Assembly: GCF_013395055.1 (NCBI RefSeq)
Contig: NZ_CP058349.1
Span: forward strand, 2,478,001-2,542,000
Origin: Pseudomonas sp. ABC1
Lineage (GTDB): Bacteria > Pseudomonadota > Gammaproteobacteria > Pseudomonadales > Pseudomonadaceae
DNA: 64,000 nucleotides
Reading direction: 5' to 3'
Shown: positions 59,495 through 64,000 of the stretch, piece by piece
How the letters are laid out: each line of letters begins with the position of its first letter
Position numbering within the stretch: position 1 is the stretch's first letter
Program-made: the position numbers and the translations under genes
The notes under the pieces: generated by a model
Databases searched by the model: none
What the model was told of the DNA's origin: nothing
The model's input: the letters and a program-made list of their open reading frames with translations, nothing else

Positions 59495-60649
59495 CTACGC
59501 CCACTCGACACGGTTGCGACCTGAGGTCTTGCCCCGGTACAGCGCGGCATCCGCTTGCTGCAACGCTTCGTCGAACGCATGCGGGCCGGTGAATTGATCG
59601 GAGCCACCGATGGTTGCCGTGCAGCGGATCGGTTGGTTCAGGCGGGCGTCAGCCACTTCGCAGTGTTCGATTGCCGCGCGGGTACGCTCGGCCAGTTGCA
59701 TGACGCCGGCCCGGTCCGTGTCCAGGGCGATGATCACGAACTCTTCCCCGCCCAGCCTGCAGATCAGGTCGCCCTGTCGGGCGTTGGCCTTGAGCGTTGC
59801 GGCCACACGGCACAGGACGAGGTCGCCCACGCTGTGGCCATGGGTGTCGTTGATCCACTTGAAGCGGTCGATGTCGACGATCAGCAGGTGTGCAGGCCCG
59901 GCCGTGCGCGAGCGGAAATGTGCGTTCAGCGCATCCGTCAGCCCACGCCGGTTCAGCAAGTGGGTGAGCGGGTCATGGGCCGCGAGGTCATGCAGTTCAT
60001 CCGTGAGGCGGCGCAGTATCAGCCAGACCACGCAAGGCGGCAGTACGGTCGCGAGGAACGACATGTAGAGGTAGAAGATTTTCTGGAAGCCGCTGCCCAT
60101 ATCGAGCGCCGCCAGTCCGCTGCCGAGAATCATCGCGAACTTCACGGCGTTCAGAATGAAGATGCCAAGGATCAGCAGGGCGAAGACAAGCATTTCGACG
60201 CGCAGATCCCGGGCGAAAGACCTCAAGCCCAGGAGCGCGGCCACCAGCATGGACAGGAACAGCAGCGCGCACGATCCCGCCAGCAGCGCATGGCGGGCTT
60301 CCGATCCGAGCCACGACTGCACCAGTATCTGTGCCACCGTGTGGCTGCCCGCCAATGCGAGCAATGGGCGCAACAGGGGCGTGGGACGACCGAAAAAGCG
60401 CATGGCGCCCAGGACGTAGGCGGTAGGGGCGCCGAGTGTCAGCGTGTGGTTGATGACACTCATCAGGCTCCAGTTCGCGGGGCCGCCAAGCAGTTGCAGG
60501 ATGTATGCAAGCCCCAGCATGAGATTGCCGAGGGCAAAGGCTTCCGTGCCCATTTTCTTGCGGTTCAGCCGCAGGCTGATCAGCAGGAACATCACTGCAA
60601 AACACAGCAGGTGCACGCAGAGCATGCCGAGGATGACAGTGGTCGTCAT
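59495..60649 (-). CDS. Membrane diguanylate cyclase (GGDEF)
   Basis: The 384-residue protein has seven predicted spans (about residues 5-220) and a C-terminal GGDEF domain with the active-site GGEEF (ICRLGGEEFVIIALD). RQGD five residues before it is the RxxD inhibitory I-site. It should make cyclic di-GMP and be product-inhibited. MTTTVILGMLCV at 60649 is the start; a longer frame lacks a ribosome site. No input ligand is apparent; the sensor resembles 7TM-type modules. Confidence 0.92.
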   Translation of the reverse strand: MTTTVILGMLCVHLLCFAVMFLLISLRLNRKKMGTEAFALGNLMLGLAYILQLLGGPANWSLMSVINHTLTLGAPTAYVLGAMRFFGRPTPLLRPLLALAGSHTVAQILVQSWLGSEARHALLAGSCALLFLSMLVAALLGLRSFARDLRVEMLVFALLILGIFILNAVKFAMILGSGLAALDMGSGFQKIFYLYMSFLATVLPPCVVWLILRRLTDELHDLAAHDPLTHLLNRRGLTDALNAHFRSRTAGPAHLLIVDIDRFKWINDTHGHSVGDLVLCRVAATLKANARQGDLICRLGGEEFVIIALDTDRAGVMQLAERTRAAIEHCEVADARLNQPIRCTATIGGSDQFTGPHAFDEALQQADAALYRGKTSGRNRVEWA

Positions 60650-60828
60650 AGGCGTCGCACAAACGGAAAGATAACGACAGGAATCGGGCGCCGAAGCGAG
60701 GCGAGCGGGCAGAGCCTCGGGCTCCTTCCGCGCTTCAAATGTACCGGCATGGCCATTTAATACCATGCCTGCCGGGGCACCCGGTAGCGCGTGCAGACAG
60801 GATGCACGGCGCTACAGTTCTTGTTGTG

Positions 60829-60850
60829 GGATGAAAATAAAGTTTCATCC
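60829..60850. repeat. 19-bp direct repeat copy 1, palindromic
   Basis: TGAAAATAAAGTTTCATCC at 60832-60850 lies within GGATGAAA-ATAAAG-TTTCATCC, a perfect 8-bp inverted repeat. It is identical over 19 bases to copy 2 at 61031-61049, 199 bases downstream. Confidence 0.9.
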
Positions 60851-61030
60851 TAATGAAAACATTAGTGGAGAGGCAGCTGAGCCAGCAAAGCCAAAAAATA
60901 TCTTAAGAATCAATTGATTGAGTGAAAAATACGTGACCAACTGCATCAGCCAGTTTTCACAGGGAGAGAGACCAGAGACGCTAAAGTATCATCCTCGTTT
61001 TCGGCCAGCCTCTGGAAACGCCAAATAGAG

Positions 61031-61049
61031 TGAAAATAAAGTTTCATCC
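61031..61049. repeat. 19-bp direct repeat copy 2
   Basis: Identical 19-mer to 60832-60850; fourteen bases from the helicase stop codon. Confidence 0.9.
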
Positions 61050-61062
61050 CTACTGCACTTGA

Positions 61063-64000
61063 TCACTCCTGATCGGCCATAGCAGGGCGGACAGAGCAGT
61101 CCGCCTCCGACATGGATGCCTTCAGATGATCCTTCATGAACCCCACCTTTGCAGTACTAGCGTGCTTCATTATCTCCGGGAACAGATTGAAGCCATTTTC
61201 GCCCTTGGCACGCCAACTACTCAGATAATGACTATCACCAAAGAAGAGCAGGTGCAGCTTGGCACGAGAGCACGCGACGTTAAGGCGTTTACGATCTAGG
61301 ATGAAGTTGAGTCCACCTTCAGTGCGCACGGTGGAGTAGCAAACAACGTCCGCCTCACTGCCTTGGAATGCATCAACAGTATCTACTTCGATGCTCAGCG
61401 AACCGAGCATGCCATTCTGCCAACCGATCTGACGTAGCAGCCTGCGTACACGCTCTTTCTGGGCGCCGTATGGGGTTATGACAGCCACGGAGGTAGGCCG
61501 ATTTACCTTGTCAGCCAGCTTAACTAGGAAGTCGGTAATTTCTTCAGCCTCGCGGACATTCTCTTTGCTCATGCTGTTGCGGGGCTGTTGCTGTCGTCCT
61601 TTCACGTCCACCCAGTAAATACTTTCGTCGAGCAGATAGCTCTTTTCAAAATGACTGTCTAGGTGGCCGTTGAACAGCGTGCGCCGGCCTTCACGGCTGT
61701 AGAACAGGTTCGCCACCAAATCACCGATGGGCGGCGCCATACGGTACTGTTTGTCGAGGACTTCCCGACACTCGGCCGGCAGGCGTTCAAACATGAGCTC
61801 AAAAAAGCTTCCACTGAGGAAGTTTTCTCGCAAAAAACCCAGCGCCTCGGTGGCTTCGTCTTCACGCAGCAATGGCGCGATACTGGGAGGTAGCTGATAG
61901 TGGTCGCCTACCAGAATGACTTTTCTGGAGCGCAAAATGGGAATGAGGATTTCCGGCACCGTAGCGCGTCCAGCCTCATCGATAATGGCTACGTCGAACT
62001 GCAACTGGTCAATGCCGCCCTTGTTGGTGGCCAGTCCGACACAAGTGGCGCCCACCAAATTGCGGTCAGCCAGCAGCGTAATGAAGAACTCGTCCTGCCC
62101 AGCGCGGGATTGGGTCGCCTGCTTGAGGGTGGCACGCCAGACATGGCAAAGGTTGCTTTCAGCTTCAGGCAGGCGCACCGCTGCCTCTATAGCCCGCGCA
62201 TCGAGTTCAGCGAGGAAGTCGGCGTGCTGACGGTCGAAGCCCAAGGGCTGAATGGCCGAACTCATCTTTTCCGGATTGCCGATGCGGATCGCTTGAATGG
62301 GCTGCTCCAAACTGTTGCCGTGCTTGTCTAGGAACTTACCCAAGGCGTTGTCCACGGCGGTGTTCTGTTGGGAGACCACCAGCACGCGACGGTTGGGCCT
62401 CTGGCAGAACAGTTGGTAGAGCATTTCCACAATGGCGGTAGTTTTGCCTGCGCCCGGCGGCCCTTGAATAAGAGCAATGTTGCTCTCCCTGAGAGCAAGC
62501 TCCACCACGCGCTTCTGGCTGTCGTCCAAGGTGTTAGCCCAAGCGATGGGCGCGCTACGCTCCTCCTGCTCGGGCAGATAGTGTTCCGGGGCAAGCAGGA
62601 TGTTCTTCAGTGCCGGATTGACCAAGCGATCCTGGAAGAAGTCGTCCAGCGCCTGGCTCTGCCGCTTCAGGGAGGCACTTGGTACGCTTACCAGCAGGCG
62701 TAACATCTGGGCGTCGTTATCCAGCAGCGAGAAATTGCCTTCAATGCCGATGCTATCTTTCTGCCGGGTGTAGAGCGGCCGGTTACGTCGGTCGAAACGC
62801 AAGGACGGGATATAGTCGCTACGCTTGGCGTCCCAATGTTGCAAACGGACACAGTAATCGGGATTGAGGGTATTGTTTTCAGACAACACCTCGCGCAGCT
62901 TGTCAGATACGAGATCAAACTGCTCCCGGACTTCCAAGGGCAGTCGATTGCGCTGCAGGGCGAGGATACCCTCCCCTCGCTCGGCAAGTTCTAGAGGGTA
63001 CTCTAGCGAGAGGTTCTCCTCTCGACTGCGCTGGTAGGCAATGACCTGCTCCCAGCGCTGGTAGAAACGGCTCTGGGCCAACCTCTCCGGAGAATCATTC
63101 ATGTCTAGAGCGGCCTGGGCGCAGAAGCGCAGGAACTCCTGCACGCCGTAGACCCAGCCCACCTGCTCGGCCCTTGCCAAACGCCGGGCGATAAGTGTGA
63201 AGCGGAAGGGTGTGTCCAACCCGATCTGCAAAGTACCAGTCTGAGTGACCGTCCGGACCTCAAGCATTTCCCCGTCATCGCGCATCACACACCCTAGCTG
63301 CACCGAGGCCTTGGCTAAGGAAATCACCCCAGTTGTGCTGCTGTAACCCAGAAGTGTCCAAGGTTCCTCAGTGTCGTAGAAGCGCGCATCAGAGATGTTC
63401 TCGAGCAGGCGTTCGTCCACGTCTAGGTAAAGCTGCTGGTAACTCTGAATACCCCGAGCTTGGTAGTTGAATTCGCTTACCTCGATTGCTCGGCTCTTCT
63501 CATCGAAGGGGTTTCTGCTCAAGCACAGGTCATAAGCAGTCGGGTAGACGAGGATCTTCTGACCGCATAGTAGGCGCACGCCGGGGTGCTTAAGCTGTCC
63601 AATAGGTAGGCAGCCGCGCACGACCCCCTCGTAAAAGGTACCTATGGCATTGGGGCCAGCGATGCGCTCTACCACAAACTCAATCGGCTCGCCTGGCATG
63701 ATGTGGTGGTAATACAACGCCCCCCGAGCCACGCAGCCGTAGAACAGGCCTTCGTAGCGCTTGTGGGCGGACTTGACGAGCACTGGAATGTCATCACCGT
63801 AACGCAGGGCCAAGGTTTTCTGGGCGGTGTCGTCTTGGCCGAAGGAAATACGATGGTTGAAGCGCGGCAGGGGCTGGCCTAGTTCATCCATGGACACCAG
63901 TACCAGCTTGCCGGGGTAGAGCCAGTCCACAGGTAGCAAGGGCTCGGCGGTATCCAGCTTCAGGAGATCCTCGAAAGCCAGCTTTTTCAGCAAAGACCGT
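61063..64000 (-). CDS. Upf1-like superfamily 1 helicase (COG1112-type), 5' end outside window
   Basis: At least 978 codons are visible and the frame is still open at base 64000; the TTG at 63993 is not clearly a start. The N-terminal ~450 residues have no family I recognise. The helicase core follows: Walker A GPPGAGKTT (coding bases about 62437-62463), DEAG in VAIIDEAGRATVPEIL (about 61965-61995), LVGDHYQLPPS, YRMAPPIGD, VITPYGAQKERV, VDAFQGSEADVV and LNVACSRAKLHLLFFG. This is the Upf1/Dna2 group common in defence islands. Base composition is near 50-55% GC by eye versus about 65% in neighbours, a sign of transfer. Partner genes are beyond the window. It has no PLD domain at the C-terminus. 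Confidence 0.88.
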   Translation of the reverse strand, partial: RSLLKKLAFEDLLKLDTAEPLLPVDWLYPGKLVLVSMDELGQPLPRFNHRISFGQDDTAQKTLALRYGDDIPVLVKSAHKRYEGLFYGCVARGALYYHHIMPGEPIEFVVERIAGPNAIGTFYEGVVRGCLPIGQLKHPGVRLLCGQKILVYPTAYDLCLSRNPFDEKSRAIEVSEFNYQARGIQSYQQLYLDVDERLLENISDARFYDTEEPWTLLGYSSTTGVISLAKASVQLGCVMRDDGEMLEVRTVTQTGTLQIGLDTPFRFTLIARRLARAEQVGWVYGVQEFLRFCAQAALDMNDSPERLAQSRFYQRWEQVIAYQRSREENLSLEYPLELAERGEGILALQRNRLPLEVREQFDLVSDKLREVLSENNTLNPDYCVRLQHWDAKRSDYIPSLRFDRRNRPLYTRQKDSIGIEGNFSLLDNDAQMLRLLVSVPSASLKRQSQALDDFFQDRLVNPALKNILLAPEHYLPEQEERSAPIAWANTLDDSQKRVVELALRESNIALIQGPPGAGKTTAIVEMLYQLFCQRPNRRVLVVSQQNTAVDNALGKFLDKHGNSLEQPIQAIRIGNPEKMSSAIQPLGFDRQHADFLAELDARAIEAAVRLPEAESNLCHVWRATLKQATQSRAGQDEFFITLLADRNLVGATCVGLATNKGGIDQLQFDVAIIDEAGRATVPEILIPILRSRKVILVGDHYQLPPSIAPLLREDEATEALGFLRENFLSGSFFELMFERLPAECREVLDKQYRMAPPIGDLVANLFYSREGRRTLFNGHLDSHFEKSYLLDESIYWVDVKGRQQQPRNSMSKENVREAEEITDFLVKLADKVNRPTSVAVITPYGAQKERVRRLLRQIGWQNGMLGSLSIEVDTVDAFQGSEADVVCYSTVRTEGGLNFILDRKRLNVACSRAKLHLLFFGDSHYLSSWRAKGENGFNLFPEIMKHASTAKVGFMKDHLKASMSEADCSVRPAMADQE

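Larger units (their letters stand above)
60650..61062. other. AT-rich intergenic boundary with direct repeats
   Basis: About 410 bases between the GGDEF gene and the 3' end of the helicase. From about 60830 on the composition shifts to AT-rich. It contains two 19-bp direct repeats (60832-60850 and 61031-61049). No gene is seen. Confidence 0.7.

Noticed and set aside
61063..64000. Assignment of the helicase to a named anti-phage system such as Mokosh
   Set aside because: No kinase or PLD domain is visible and partner genes are outside the window.
1..64000. tRNA, rRNA, insertion sequences
   Set aside because: No tRNA-like cloverleaf, rRNA segment or transposase frame was recognised on either strand.

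Overview
The window is high-GC (about 65% by eye) chromosomal DNA of a Pseudomonas-type gammaproteobacterium. The evidence is the divergent trpI/trpBA arrangement, the pstSCAB-phoU locus with oversized PstC and PstA, a DUF2388 protein, a DUF2868/DUF3482 pair, many siderophore-receptor genes and abundant REP-like palindromes. I found no rRNA, tRNA, insertion sequence or CRISPR array. The last ~3 kb is clearly lower in GC and looks like the edge of an acquired island.

Layout. 0-6.5 kb: an OFA-type MFS transporter (5' end cut by the window), trpBA with the divergent activator trpI, a beta-carbonic anhydrase and a Tim44-like protein. 6.7-16.5 kb: a large autotransporter, a cyclopropane fatty acid synthase-type enzyme, a methyltransferase, a TRAP transporter with its binding protein divergent from the permeases, an OsmC protein, a DUF2388 protein and a thioesterase. 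16.6-23.4 kb: an iron-uptake block (FecI-type sigma, FecR, TonB receptor with signalling domain, PepSY membrane protein, a 57-residue membrane protein, a siderophore-interacting flavoprotein and its MarR regulator). 23.6-30.1 kb: a soluble FIST chemoreceptor, an exported methyltransferase, a peptide deformylase and a LysR/reductase/dioxygenase/DoxX group. 30.1-37.2 kb: a two-component system divergent from a second TonB receptor, then a LuxR-type regulator overlapping a hybrid kinase. 37.3-40.3 kb: nitroreductase, GST-like oxidoreductase, AEC permease and thioesterase. 40.5-47.5 kb: the Pho-box-driven pst-phoU locus. 47.5-54 kb: a tandem REP-like array, a GIY-YIG nuclease translationally overlapped with a GTPase/DUF2868 pair, copper-resistance genes copAB, and a second, inverted REP-like pair. 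54.0-57.9 kb: a tryptophan tryptophylquinone (TTQ) amine dehydrogenase operon (heavy chain, MauE, MauD, light chain, two monohaem cytochromes c) behind a near-consensus sigma-54 promoter. 58.4-60.6 kb: azlCD and a diguanylate cyclase. 61.0-64.0 kb: an Upf1-like superfamily 1 helicase of island type beside a 19-bp direct repeat.

The most interesting content is the TTQ dehydrogenase operon, whose light chain keeps the cofactor tryptophans and catalytic residues but lacks four cysteines that I recall in characterised aromatic amine dehydrogenase. Next are the GIY-YIG gene embedded in REP-like repeats and the helicase at the apparent island boundary. Together the genes describe an environmental pseudomonad equipped for scavenging iron and phosphate, oxidising amines in the periplasm and resisting copper.
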